A stretch of 64,000 nt of DNA from an uncultured bacterium (GCA_937910695.1 CALEMW010000220.1:1-64000), one strand, 5' to 3'; shown: positions 27,101-35,316, counted from the first letter of the stretch. Notes: generated by a model from the letters alone, not told the origin. Translations and numbers: made by a program.

Positions 27101-28790
27101 AGCAGTCGCCGAAAATGCTGTACTGCTCCACGAACTTCTGGCCCTCGCCGTTCGTGCCAGGGTAACCATCGAGCACCTTCATGGCACCGAAGTAGTAGAG
27201 GGCGCCGATGGTGTTGGTGGTCTCGGCTACGAAAAGATCCACGGCCTCGTCCATCATCACCGTGGGCGGCACCCAGGCGCAAGTCCCCCACGACGAGAAG
27301 ATGGCTACGGCGCCTTCGGGCTGAGCCGTCGTCCCGAGTCGCATCCAGGTTTCGGCCATGCAGGGCTCGAGGGTCATGGTGCCGTTGGAGCACGAGACAT
27401 CGATGATCCAGGGCTGCATCCAGCCGTTGTTCAGGTTGGGGATCGTGGAGTTGCTGTAGGGCGGGTTGCTCCAGCTCGTGCCGCTGCCGTGGCCGATGTA
27501 GTAGAGAAGGCTGCGACCGTTGTCGAGGGCCGCGGTGATCTGTGCCGTGGTGCCGCTCGGCTGATAGATCTGATCCACGTCGGTGAAGTTGTAGCCAAGC
27601 AGATCGGTGCGAACCCAGTCGGCGCGCTCGGCGTCGGACGGGCTGCCCTCATTGGACGCCAGCCCCGAGGCCTTGTGATACCAAGCCGCCGATGTGCCCG
27701 TATCGGGATCACGCTCATATCGGATGAACTTGTTGGTCTGGATCTGGACTTCGGTGGGATTGCTCGCCGAGATCCTGGAAATGAAGAGATCGGTATAGAG
27801 ATCCGATCCATCCACCATGGCGTAGAGAGCATCGGAGTGGTTCCCCTCCGCGGTCCCCGTCGGGCTCGGAATCTGCGCCACATCGCCCACCAGGATCACG
27901 AACGTCAGTCCCTCGGGCTCGTTGTAACGCGTCGTGATGGCGTTCTGGACGCCTGCCAACGTTCCACCCACCGAGCTGGTGGTGATGACTTCGACGGTCA
28001 GACCCTTTTGGCGCTTCCAGGCCACGAAATCGGTCATGGCGCCCTGCAGGGCGTCGTCGGTCACCACGAGCATGCGGCCCGGATGGTTGACCGGCACATA
28101 TTTATCAGCGCCGTAGTTGGCGAACAAGCCCCGATAGATGCGGTCGAACTGGGCATCCACGGTGCGTGTCGTCGACAGCTTCTCGTTGACGCCGACACCC
28201 TTGGTCTCCACTTCGACGACCACACGGGTCAGGACCATCAACACGCCGCGGTCGGCGTCGTAACGGAACGGATGCAGCTGCAGGTTCACGCCGCGCACAT
28301 CACGCACGATGAACGGGTCGGCGGATTCGACGGTTGTCGTCGGCCACACGCCGCCCTGTGCATAGAAGTCAGCAAACTCGTAGGAGACCATGCCGGGATC
28401 GATGTCGCGGCTGAAGTGTCCCTTGGAAGGTGCGACAGGATCGGCTGCGATTTCGATCCATTCCGTATCCACAACTCGGAGGAGAGGCGAACCGGTGCCT
28501 GCAATCATGAGACTCGTCGAGATGAAGGGAAGCTCGGGATAGCCCCGTTCCATCATCTGCTGGTGGCCCGGCAGGGTGACGCGGCTGTAGCTTGAGCCCT
28601 CGATTTCGACCGAAGAGAGATCGAAGCCCGCAACATCGATTTCCAGAGTGATCAGATCGCCACCACCCGACGTCGTCACCAAAGGGCGGACACTGTCTGG
28701 ACGTCCGAGGTCAACCCATGCGGCATCGGCCGGTAGGGACAGAACGACAGTTAGAACCAATGCGGTCAGTATGACGAATCTCGAGGGCAT
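24123..28790 (-). CDS. Secreted gingipain-type C25 cysteine peptidase with sorting domain
   Basis: The 1555-residue protein has a signal peptide, a propeptide region of about 200 residues, and a C25 catalytic domain with the dyad His434 (YYIGHGSGTSW) and Cys467 (IIDVSCSNGTM). Several Ig-like and carboxypeptidase-regulatory-like repeats follow, then a flavodoxin-like/ThuA-type segment near residues 1000-1190. A P-type domain (TVAIHHNTGAGADNILGW) precedes a C-terminal FlgD-Ig-like domain with NYPNPFNPSTTIRFSLP and ending RRMTLLK. That terminus resembles type IX sorting signals, so surface export is likely. PorX, a known regulator of that system, is encoded in the window. The gene has its own promoter. 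Confidence 0.93.
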   Translation of the reverse strand: MPSRFVILTALVLTVVLSLPADAAWVDLGRPDSVRPLVTTSGGGDLITLEIDVAGFDLSSVEIEGSSYSRVTLPGHQQMMERGYPELPFISTSLMIAGTGSPLLRVVDTEWIEIAADPVAPSKGHFSRDIDPGMVSYEFADFYAQGGVWPTTTVESADPFIVRDVRGVNLQLHPFRYDADRGVLMVLTRVVVEVETKGVGVNEKLSTTRTVDAQFDRIYRGLFANYGADKYVPVNHPGRMLVVTDDALQGAMTDFVAWKRQKGLTVEVITTSSVGGTLAGVQNAITTRYNEPEGLTFVILVGDVAQIPSPTGTAEGNHSDALYAMVDGSDLYTDLFISRISASNPTEVQIQTNKFIRYERDPDTGTSAAWYHKASGLASNEGSPSDAERADWVRTDLLGYNFTDVDQIYQPSGTTAQITAALDNGRSLLYYIGHGSGTSWSNPPYSNSTIPNLNNGWMQPWIIDVSCSNGTMTLEPCMAETWMRLGTTAQPEGAVAIFSSWGTCAWVPPTVMMDEAVDLFVAETTNTIGALYYFGAMKVLDGYPGTNGEGQKFVEQYSIFGDCSMIVRSDVPTAIAAVHPPVVPLNAPTFDVSVPGEAGLTAAVYSGGVLYGSAVTDGTGAATIVFDTPVTTPGDVTLTVTGFNKVPYIQTLSAINPSTVVLSPTAIDANVTTDVTVTVYGSDGVTPVPDVSVWAEGLDYTSPAGTTDVNGQVVLSLTYSYGPSLDVVGQESGAAYELFRELLGVNALALTSPDLTVSTAFGMVDQFGLNLEGILNASVGEPGATLHAVMPDGATSSIVGTSLAATPAQLGLVTGLIALSGYDLYSEDFDVITAFGTVGGHVDAAGGPAVGAVVRFLDGAAAEVFTAVTNASGDYTVTVDQVVAPYTVVVDFFGFLHYENSFFLGYGANTFDIGLAAASAGDLSGTVTELGTGAPLAATVKALRSDNGSLVAQIATDPLDGSYTLSLSYFTYDVQVVSVGHVPSTVAVTVDAPTVAKDFVLDVTNGNILVINDGRSDGVAADKVNPKDQSLLAQGYMAAADRSAATMAADLTAMGYSVTNEAMDTTDPGTWSTYDLLVVSSGANTSSLSNAAFRAALVSYCQGGGHLLLEGGEVAYSWNSDTSIKNSVMHVSAWNGDSSGSVTVGDAGHPVMSTPNTVVGPISVGYSGYGDQDRVTATADAVMPGRWSSYSTYGSVVTFDDNALPQAGQIVFFTFNYDVMEATARVGLLENAAAWLLGVEIGSCSVSGNVSQLGGSPAAGALVTLLPGGESTTTDAGGDYGFVGVFPGSYTVQAGMADWSTEQVPVTLVADQSLTGVDFTLLPVIVDTFCDQTAIMIPDGDLTGIDVTIPVAGSLSQTISSVELYLDITHPFIGDLVIDLIAPDGTTVAIHHNTGAGADNILGWYPSEITPSSPLTALVGTQVAGPWTLHLHDVGNFDFGPLNEWCLKLTYTATVTGTGEQAPSAFTLERNYPNPFNPSTTIRFSLPREGRADLKVYDLAGRLVRTLVDEVLPATTHSVEWQGRDDRGRVVPSGTYYYRLSTDSGMAVRRMTLLK

Positions 28791-28851
28791 GGACGGTCTC
28801 CTTCAATCGAACCCATGACGATGTACGGGCGGATCATCAGGCGGGAACCCT

Positions 28852-28880
28852 ATTATACCCTACGGAGATCAAGTCTTCAA
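28852..28880 (-). promoter_or_regulatory. Promoter of the C25 peptidase gene
   Basis: TTGAAG (28880-28875), 17-base spacer, consensus TATAAT (28857-28852) on the minus strand. The start would be near 28845, about 55 bases before the ATG. Confidence 0.7.
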
Positions 28881-28894
28881 TAGGCGGCACCATG

Positions 28895-28933
28895 AATCAA
28901 AAGAAACGGCAGGCCGTCCATGGCCTGCCGTTT
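28895..28933 (-). terminator. Intrinsic terminator after the repeat lipoprotein gene
   Basis: A 12-bp perfect stem (AAACGGCAGGCC and complement, loop of six) is followed on the minus strand by TTTCTTTTG. It insulates the C25 peptidase promoter. Confidence 0.85.
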
Positions 28934-28953
28934 CCCATCGTGCCCCATTGCGG

Positions 28954-30117
28954 TTACTCTATGGATTCTGCATCCTCGTCACAGAGTGTCGCCCAGCGAC
29001 CCGAGAAGAATCCGCCCGGTCGATCCGCGATCTGGACATACCCGCCGCCCAGCACACCTTCCACAGTGCCGGCCCGGTTGATCCACTGGCCGCTGAATGT
29101 GCCGTGTCCGTTCTCGTCCATGGCTTCGTACATGCCTTCGAGCAACCCTTTGAATCGACCGGTTCGGGAGATGTACTTGCCGAAGAACACCTGCTCGCCT
29201 GCATCGTTCACGCCGTAGCGCCCGCGCATGTGCCCCATGGCCCGGCCCCAAAGGCTCATCCAGCGCCCCTTGAAGAAACCGCCCTCGACCACGGTGCCGT
29301 CTTCGAGAACCAGGTCCTCATCGACCCAGATACCCGACAGGAAGCCCTTGGGGCACAGATCCAGATCGGAAAGGTGGAAGCCCTCGAGGCGAAGCGCGTT
29401 ACCCAGGTCATCGACGGTGAAGGTCTCACTCATGCCTGCCAAGTCGGCTACGTTCAGATCCAGGTTCAGCTGCGGAGTGCGCAGGTGGATCATGTTCGGA
29501 CCCATGTCTGTCGCCGTGGAATCCGCAGGACCCGCAGGGGGCTCGATGATTTCGAGTACCAAGCCGTCGTAATGCGGGCCGGTATGAGAGACGAAGGCCA
29601 CCGTGTGACGGTCGATACGGGGTCGCACTACATGGTCGCGAGGCTTTTCGAAGAGAATCAGACGCCGGGCCACGACAATGCCGCGATCGGCCTGGAACAG
29701 CCCGCTCCAATCCAACGGTTCATCTGTCTCGATGATGTCTTCAGGCAGTCCATCGAGCTGTCCCCAAGTCAGACGCACGACGGTGATGATCGGTCGCGGC
29801 CGGCCGCCGGCGGGATCGGCCTGGCCGAGGTTTTGCTGCTCATAGAGCTCCACCTCGAGGTCGTCCTGCAGGGGGTCTTCGGTTTCGGCTTCGATCTCGA
29901 CATCTTCGACCGCCACTGTGGCAAAGTAGGGATCGTCAAAGTCGATCTGCTCATCGGTGGCGGTCAGACCGCCGTAGGCCTTGTCCAGATCCATGGTCTC
30001 GTAATCGTCCACGGCCACCTGATCGGTGGCGGTGGGGTTCGTCTCACTGCATCCGGTCAGCCCCATGACCAGCAGGATCAGCATGGCGACGATGCCCAGA
30101 AGTTTGATGGTCCTCAT
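28954..30117 (-). CDS. Lipoprotein with C-terminal G-x-F-x-G-x-W repeats, function unknown
   Basis: The 387-residue protein has a lipoprotein signal (lipobox LTGC, Cys23), an acidic linker up to about residue 95, a middle domain of about 150 residues, and a C-terminal third built from short repeats: GFLSGIWV, GGFFKGRWM, MRGRYGV, FFGKYIS, GTFSGQWI, GGFFSGRWA. Such repeats probably form a beta-solenoid or small beta-propeller. I do not recognise the family. A sigma-54-type promoter lies about 85 bases upstream and a strong terminator follows, so it is a single-gene unit. Confidence 0.8.
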   Translation of the reverse strand: MRTIKLLGIVAMLILLVMGLTGCSETNPTATDQVAVDDYETMDLDKAYGGLTATDEQIDFDDPYFATVAVEDVEIEAETEDPLQDDLEVELYEQQNLGQADPAGGRPRPIITVVRLTWGQLDGLPEDIIETDEPLDWSGLFQADRGIVVARRLILFEKPRDHVVRPRIDRHTVAFVSHTGPHYDGLVLEIIEPPAGPADSTATDMGPNMIHLRTPQLNLDLNVADLAGMSETFTVDDLGNALRLEGFHLSDLDLCPKGFLSGIWVDEDLVLEDGTVVEGGFFKGRWMSLWGRAMGHMRGRYGVNDAGEQVFFGKYISRTGRFKGLLEGMYEAMDENGHGTFSGQWINRAGTVEGVLGGGYVQIADRPGGFFSGRWATLCDEDAESIE

Positions 30118-30196
30118 GTCGTGCTCCTTCCCATTGCCCTCGAAATGTGCCGGAATCCATAAGGTCGCCGGCTCGTCATCACAATGGACGACCTAC

Positions 30197-30212
30197 AGCA
30201 TTGGAAGTGCCA
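30197..30212 (-). promoter_or_regulatory. Sigma-54 promoter candidate for the repeat lipoprotein
   Basis: The minus strand reads TGGCAC, five bases, ATGCT. This is 10 of 11 fixed positions of TGGCAC-N5-TTGCW with GG and GC exactly ten bases apart. The start would be near 30186, about 70 bases before ATG 30117. Confidence 0.6.
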
Positions 30213-30342
30213 CAAAGGCTATGGAGGTTTATCTTCAATAATATTAATCAGTTATAAAATATGAAGACTTGAACAAGAAGCCCGAACGCAGCCCAAGTGT
30301 CCCTAGGAGGACACATCGAGGACGCAGAGGAACACCGAAGAG

Positions 30343-30807
30343 TCATCCAGCTTCAGGAGCAGATCTGCGGGCGCGGATCTTCAGAGCCATGAGCTCCTCG
30401 TGGGACACTCCAAGCAGGGTGCCCACTTTGTGCATCATGGCGTCTTCATGGCTTTCCAGGACGCCATCGCTCCAGACGACGCGCCACAGCGACTCCACTA
30501 CGGCCAGTTTGTCTTCGCGCGTGAAGTGATCCTTGATCAGACGCGTGAACTGGTACAGGTCGTTGCTGGCGCTCAACTCCTCAGCGGCGAGATCCAAGAG
30601 TCGTTCGACGCTGTCCTCGTCCAGATGGAACTGGCGGCGCACCGCCGCGATCACGGCGTTCCGCTCCTCGGGAGCAACATGGTCATCGGCACCGGCCACT
30701 TCGAGCAACAAGGCGCATGTTGCAAGACGGAGCCGCAACCCGGTCGAGACGTTTGTGTCCGCAGAACCCATCTCATCGTCGAAGAAACGTCGGATCCCAG
30801 AAAACAC
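30343..30807 (-). CDS. TerB-family protein
   Basis: The 154-residue all-helical protein starts at GTG 30807, with AAGGAGGT eight bases upstream inside the 3' end of alr. The sequence LRLATCALLLEVAGADDHVAPEERNAV and the later LWRVVWSDGVLESHEDAMMHKVGTLLG show the two acidic metal-binding D-x-x-x-x-x-E-x-x motifs of TerB-like domains. These proteins are linked to tellurite resistance and envelope stress, but many members have no known role. It is translationally coupled to alanine racemase. No other ter genes are present. Confidence 0.85.
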   Translation of the reverse strand: MFSGIRRFFDDEMGSADTNVSTGLRLRLATCALLLEVAGADDHVAPEERNAVIAAVRRQFHLDEDSVERLLDLAAEELSASNDLYQFTRLIKDHFTREDKLAVVESLWRVVWSDGVLESHEDAMMHKVGTLLGVSHEELMALKIRARRSAPEAG

Positions 30808-30808
30808 G

Positions 30809-31957
30809 TCAGTCGACCTCCTTGCGGGTCCAGCTTGCGCCGGGACCCACTAGAACTTCATAGGGTATGGTACCAAGCCAACCGGCCAGGTCCTCCACCG
30901 AAATGTATTCCTCCCCTTGGCGGCCGAGCAGTACGGCCACGTCGTCACTCTCGACATCGGGGATATGGGTCACGTCCACCATCGTCAGATTCATGCAGAT
31001 CCTGCCGACCACAGGCGCGCGACATCCTCCGAGCAGAACATGAGCACGCCCAGATAGGCCGCGAGGATATCCATCGGCGTAGCCCACCGGCAGCACGGCG
31101 ATCCGACTCTTCACCGGGGCCTTCCATTGACGTCCGTATCCAACCGTCTCGCCGGCCGGCACCATCCGCACCTGGGACACACGGCAACGCCAACTCAAGG
31201 CAGGACGCAGGTCCAGATCGGCAGCGTTGCGGTTCCGCGCCGAGACCAGGGTCTCCCGCGACGGCCACACGCCGTATCCCGCAATCCCGATCCTGACGAG
31301 ACCGACCTCGGAAAGAGGCCAGAGAATCGCCGCCGCACTGCATGACATGTGGACGCACAACCCCCTGTGTCCGCGTTCGACGAGGGACGACTTCCAGTTC
31401 TCGAAACGGGCCGACTGGATTCGGGCAAAGGAATGGTCGGTTGTGTCTTCGATGTCGGCAAAGTGACTCGACAGTCCGACAAGTCTCAGTCCCTTTTCCC
31501 CGGCGAAGATATCGAGCACTTCATCGAGTTCTTTCTCGACAATGCCCTGCCGGTTGACGCCGGTCTCCACTTTCAGATGAACGCGCACAGAACGGTCGCC
31601 GGAGGACACGGCGGCAGCTGCTGCATGAGCCCCGCTCACCGAGGACACCGTGATCTCGACTCCCAAACGAGCCGCCTGCACCGCCCCATCCCGATCCAGC
31701 GGCCCCAGCACCAAAACCGGCGCCGCAACGCCTGCAGCCCGGAGAACCGCCGCCTCATTGATGGAATGAACGCCGAGCATATCGGCGCCGCCCTCCAGAA
31801 AGGCACCGGCTGCTGAAATCAAGCCATGTCCGTAAGCCTCGGACTTCACGACAGCCAGGAGACGGACCGCCGTGGGCAGATGCCGACGGAATTCCGACAT
31901 GTTGTGCCGCAGCGCACCGCGATCCACAAGGATGTGGAGCCAACCTTCCCTGGACAT
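30809..31957 (-). CDS. alr: Alanine racemase
   Basis: This PLP enzyme interconverts L- and D-alanine for peptidoglycan. The 382-residue product has the PLP lysine Lys38 (VVKSEAYGHG), the catalytic Tyr in VGYGRQWK, and C-terminal signatures PVGYADGYPR and VGRICMNLTMVDVT. ATG 31957 was chosen because AGAAGG lies just upstream; a GTG two codons earlier is the alternative. The fur gene lies upstream, separated by a strong terminator. Confidence 0.96.
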   Translation of the reverse strand: MSREGWLHILVDRGALRHNMSEFRRHLPTAVRLLAVVKSEAYGHGLISAAGAFLEGGADMLGVHSINEAAVLRAAGVAAPVLVLGPLDRDGAVQAARLGVEITVSSVSGAHAAAAAVSSGDRSVRVHLKVETGVNRQGIVEKELDEVLDIFAGEKGLRLVGLSSHFADIEDTTDHSFARIQSARFENWKSSLVERGHRGLCVHMSCSAAAILWPLSEVGLVRIGIAGYGVWPSRETLVSARNRNAADLDLRPALSWRCRVSQVRMVPAGETVGYGRQWKAPVKSRIAVLPVGYADGYPRGLSGRAHVLLGGCRAPVVGRICMNLTMVDVTHIPDVESDDVAVLLGRQGEEYISVEDLAGWLGTIPYEVLVGPGASWTRKEVD

Positions 31958-31978
31958 GGTCACCTTCTGGGAAAATGC

Positions 31979-32015
31979 AAAAAACGGCCGCGCCCGTCGC
32001 GGGGGCGCGGCCGTT
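31979..32015 (-). terminator. Intrinsic terminator after the Fur-family gene
   Basis: Thirteen-base arms AACGGCCGCGCCC and GGGCGCGGCCGTT are followed by a run of six T on the minus strand. Confidence 0.9.
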
Positions 32016-32075
32016 GCGCATCAAGATGCGTCAACCCGCCGGATGGAGCCAGCGTTTTTCGATTCCGGGCGCCGG

Positions 32076-32561
32076 TTAGCCCTTCCGCTGAGCCTTGCGC
32101 TTGTGACAACCATCGAGATCCGTGCACTTCCCATAAAGCTCGAGACGATGCCGGTGGATTTCGAAATGGTGCTCCACGGCCAGCTTCTCCTGCAGAGCCT
32201 CGAGTTCAGGATTGAAGAACTCAAGAATCCTGCCGCATTCCTGGCAGATCATGTGATCGTGGTGCTCAACCTGGGAATGGCCTTCGTAGCGGGCAAGACC
32301 GTCGCCGAACCGTCGTTCCTCGACAAGACTGCTTTCAACGAGCAGGTGCAGGGTTCTATAGACCGTCGCATACCCGATCTTGGGATTGACGGCTTTGACC
32401 TCTCGCAGCAGCTCCTCGACGGAAATATGCCCCATCATATTGAAGAACACGCTGACGATCGTGCTGCGTTGCTTGGTCGATTTCAGACCGCGAATCTGAA
32501 TGAATTTCTGAAAGTCTCGCTCTTTTTCGCTGACGACATCGGCGGTAACTTGTTTTTCCAT
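32076..32561 (-). CDS. Fur-family metalloregulator
   Basis: This protein of about 161 residues is counted from ATG 32561, which gives a normal family length; an upstream GTG at 32567 is closer to the ribosome site GGAAGG. It has the winged-helix DNA-binding domain (KSTKQRSTIVSVF, HISVEELLREVKAVNPKIGYATVYRTLHLLVE) and a C-terminal dimerisation domain with metal ligands HHDHMICQECG and GKCTDLDGCHK. The two CxxC-like sets suggest a structural zinc. It may be Fur itself or a Zur/PerR relative; the regulatory metal cannot be fixed from sequence. A Fur-box-like site lies before the porin gene at 21462. Confidence 0.92.
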   Translation of the reverse strand: MEKQVTADVVSEKERDFQKFIQIRGLKSTKQRSTIVSVFFNMMGHISVEELLREVKAVNPKIGYATVYRTLHLLVESSLVEERRFGDGLARYEGHSQVEHHDHMICQECGRILEFFNPELEALQEKLAVEHHFEIHRHRLELYGKCTDLDGCHKRKAQRKG

Positions 32562-32655
32562 GGCCACGAGCGCCACCTTCCTCGCAGGAGTAGTGAACCT
32601 GACACTCAAATTCAGATAACATGGATAACTCAACGATGAGGCTCTGTCAAGTCGC

Positions 32656-33432
32656 CTATTCCCACTCTACGCGGAGGAGATAACCCGTTCCAGCCGGCAG
32701 AAGCCACAAAGACCCCTGTCCCCAGACCAACGCAATCTCTTCACCGCGACGAAAATAAGAGTCGGCCGAGACCGTACCATTCCAGACGCTGCCGCCTTTC
32801 GACAGTCGATCCAACCGACCTGTGCCGAAGTCGCTGATCCAGAGAAAATGGCCGTCGTGAGCCACGCCGGAGGGAGAAAACCCGGGCGACGGCCTGGATC
32901 GGGTCACATCTTCCGAATCTAGATCAAAACGATCGAGACGGCCGCGATCATGATCGACGATCCAGAACGAGTTCCCGTCCCAGGCGATGTCAGTAGGACG
33001 ATGCCCCGGCAGCTCGTAGCTCTGCTCGACATAGAGCGTGTCGGGTTCGAGTTGCACGAGCAGGGCGCCCGTCTCGGAGGTGGGATCGGCAAGACTCCAC
33101 AACCACTCGCCATCGTAGGCCAAGCCCCGGGAGAGCAAACCGGTCACGTCGAATTCACGCAAGACATTCCCGTCGCCGTCACTCCACACCAGGGTAGTGC
33201 TCAAAGGTGGGGAGCCAGGCGTCGAATCGGGATCGGCGACAAGGGCGAGGATCGTGTCGTCACTGATCCACGCCAAACCGCGCAGTTCCAGATCGGTGAT
33301 CCTGAGCGTGTCGACAATGCTCAATCGTAGTCCGTCCGCAACAGGTTGGGCAACTGCTGGCAGGGCGAGCAGCACAAGCACGGACGCAACGAGCATGGTC
33401 AGACGGTGATCAAGGTTACTCGAGGAGGTCAT
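32656..33432 (-). CDS. Secreted beta-propeller-like protein, function unknown
   Basis: This protein of 258 residues from ATG 33432 has a signal peptide (LTMLVASVLVLLALPAVAQP) and about five propeller-blade-like repeats, e.g. RGLAWISDDTILALV, RGLAYDGEWLWSLAD, DIAWDGNSFWIVDHDRGRLDRFD and GVAHDGHFLWISDFGTGRLDRL, resembling glutamine cyclotransferase or SMP-30-like propellers. GGAG precedes the ATG. The start overlaps the end of the upstream frameshifted gene by 17 bases, so the two are probably one operon. No catalytic residues can be named. Confidence 0.8.
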   Translation of the reverse strand: MTSSSNLDHRLTMLVASVLVLLALPAVAQPVADGLRLSIVDTLRITDLELRGLAWISDDTILALVADPDSTPGSPPLSTTLVWSDGDGNVLREFDVTGLLSRGLAYDGEWLWSLADPTSETGALLVQLEPDTLYVEQSYELPGHRPTDIAWDGNSFWIVDHDRGRLDRFDLDSEDVTRSRPSPGFSPSGVAHDGHFLWISDFGTGRLDRLSKGGSVWNGTVSADSYFRRGEEIALVWGQGSLWLLPAGTGYLLRVEWE

Positions 33433-34344
33433 CCCCGGACTCCTCTCCCCCCGGCAGGGCCAGGGACCAGACGGCGAGCACGCGAGTTGCGAACGGGCGA
33501 TCCTGATCGTCGCCGAGATGATGTTCCAGGCACAAGCGGCACCGTAGCCCTTCGCCGAGGCTCCGCCCAGCTTCGATCCGGAGCAGCTCCAGCACCGTCT
33601 GATTGCTCGAAGCGGCGGACAGTCCACCCTCGAGCCTCCAGGTTCCACCCGGATTCACGCGGAGAACCGCCCCCCCCCCGACCAGCCGACCATGGCGTCT
33701 TCGGTCAGGAGATCTCCTCCCGGAGCCATGTCCCTGGTTAGAAACCCGTCGAAAGCCAGAGTAAAAGCCGGCCCGAGGTCGAGCTCCTTGCGCAAAGCGA
33801 TTCGGCCTGAAATGCTGCGCGCAGCATATGGATAGAGTTCATTGGAGGCGAACGGGAGCCATGCGCTTGCGGCGTAGTTCAATCCGCCGAGCAACGGCCA
33901 CTGCATTGAGCCCAAGATGCCGAATTCAGGACGGCTCCAACCCACATGACGATCGAGGACGTTCCAGAGCAGGACCTCATCACTCTGTCTGAGCTCTCCA
34001 TCAGGTATGGCGACCTCGACAGGTTCCATCACGCCGATTTCCGGCCAACGGTCGGAGGCATTGACTCCCGCATCGTCGTAGACCACGTGGAACCAACGTG
34101 CATAGGCCCGCGTACGCTCACCGGTCGGCAATCGGAACATCAGACCGGCATGATTCGACGACCAACCCGTTCGCTCATCGTCGCTCAATCCAATGGTGAC
34201 CGCCAGAGAGGATTCATCATCCAGGAGGTGCCAGGGAGTGGGCTCGTTCGTCACGGAGAGAGCCTGTGCCGATGTCGCGGCGAAGAGCATCCCGACCAGC
34301 GTCAGGACGATCTGATTCCGGCGGTCATGCCTGCCGGGAGCCAT
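33416..34344 (-). CDS. Secreted barrel-like protein split by a frameshift at a G10 tract
   Basis: The first part (from ATG 34344, 229 residues) has a signal peptide (VLTLVGMLFAATSAQA) and strand-rich sequence. It ends abruptly in GWSGGGRFSA just after a run of ten G (minus strand; 33670-33679). One more G, or two fewer, joins it to a second open stretch (VLRVNPGGTWRLEGGLSAA onward to DDLLE, stop at 33416). The joined protein is about 309 residues and its stop overlaps the next gene by 17 bases, as expected of an operon. The break is an assembly or sequencing indel, a phase-variable switch or a real mutation. The start overlaps the zinc-ribbon gene by 20 bases. The family was not recognised. 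Confidence 0.7.
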
Positions 34345-34933
34345 CGTCCTCGATGAGCCGGACAAGGCCGGCCTCGGCGAAGCGGACCTTGAGGACCCAC
34401 CGGTTGCCGGGAAGCTGCTCTTTGTCGAGAACCACGCCATGATCGTTCCAGGCCAGATGATGGAGAATATCGCCGGCCGCATATGTCTGCCACGGCCGAT
34501 AGGGGACGGCCTTTGAGACATCCATGGCCTCGAGGAGTTCCAGGCCCTCGTCCTGGTCGGTGACCAGCACTGCTGCATCCTTCACCTCGGGGGATGGTTC
34601 GTCTTCCGTGTCAGGGATAATCGCCGCGACGTCATCGAGGTCCATGTCCAAGACCTCAGCCACATCCCCGATGTTGACCACTTCAGGCTCCGGCGTCTGA
34701 GCCGATGGGTCAGAAACCGACTGATTCCCGAGGGTAGTGCCGCTCTGGGAGACCGTCGCCGCCTCATCCGCCTCCCTTTGGGCATCGACCACTTGTAGGC
34801 TCGACTTGACCTTGGGTAGATATCCCTTACAGACGGGGCACTGGAGCCAGAGGACGCCGTCGTCGTCGGCTGTGGGAACCACGTCCATATCGTACTCTGC
34901 CTTACAGACAGAGCAATACTGGAGGATCATCAT
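34325..34933 (-). CDS. Zinc-ribbon protein with C-terminal small beta-domain, function unknown
   Basis: This 202-residue protein starts at ATG 34933 with AGGG four bases upstream. An N-terminal zinc ribbon (YCSVCKAEYD and LQCPVCKGYL, residues about 6-45) is followed by a long acidic linker (about residues 55-130) and a C-terminal domain of about 55 residues (YAAGDILHHLAWNDHGVVLDK, WVLKVRFAEAGLVRLIED). The linker suggests two tethered binding modules. The C-terminal domain vaguely resembles CarD/TRCF-type modules with a GD-x-I-x-H...G-x-V pattern; that is a guess. Its neighbours give no clear pathway. Confidence 0.75.
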   Translation of the reverse strand: MMILQYCSVCKAEYDMDVVPTADDDGVLWLQCPVCKGYLPKVKSSLQVVDAQREADEAATVSQSGTTLGNQSVSDPSAQTPEPEVVNIGDVAEVLDMDLDDVAAIIPDTEDEPSPEVKDAAVLVTDQDEGLELLEAMDVSKAVPYRPWQTYAAGDILHHLAWNDHGVVLDKEQLPGNRWVLKVRFAEAGLVRLIEDDGSRQA

Positions 34934-34985
34934 AGCGCCCTGATCTGGGAGGGACGAGCCGACGATGAAAGGGGCCGTAGCCCCA

Positions 34986-35168
34986 TCACGGAAGGATCTT
35001 GCAGCAACTCTCGGCCTCGTACTTAGCACAGTAGCGCATGCCGCAAGTCAGACACTTGAAATGACCGTCGAGACGACCTTCGGACTCCGCCTTGGAGAGA
35101 AGACGTTCGAACTTCACATAGGATTTGTCTTTGACGAGAATGTCTTTTTCGTCCCGGATCCGCTGCAT
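34986..35168 (-). CDS. Small Cys-rich protein, function unknown
   Basis: The 60-residue product starts at ATG 35168, which has AGGAGG six bases upstream; this strong ribosome site decides the start over longer frames. The N-terminal half is charged and helical (DEKDILVKDKSYVKFERLLSK). The C-terminal half has CLTCGMRYC and ESCC, a likely metal-binding knuckle. It lies 52 bases before the zinc-ribbon gene and may share its transcript. Confidence 0.7.
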   Translation of the reverse strand: MQRIRDEKDILVKDKSYVKFERLLSKAESEGRLDGHFKCLTCGMRYCAKYEAESCCKILP

Positions 35169-35316
35169 CCCATTCCTCCTTGAAAAACTTCGACCCGAAG
35201 CAAATGCGTGGTGCGAAGCAGGACAGCGTCGATCTGATGTGGTCGGTATCCTAACGCAAGCAGACCCGAGAGTCAACCGGGTGGGGAAAGATCGAGAAAA
35301 TGGTGTATGAAAACGA

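Noticed and set aside
33670-33679. A third selenocysteine or programmed frameshift at the G10 tract
   Set aside because: The break needs a frame change, not UGA read-through. I saw no slippery-site stimulator, so homopolymer length change is the simpler explanation.
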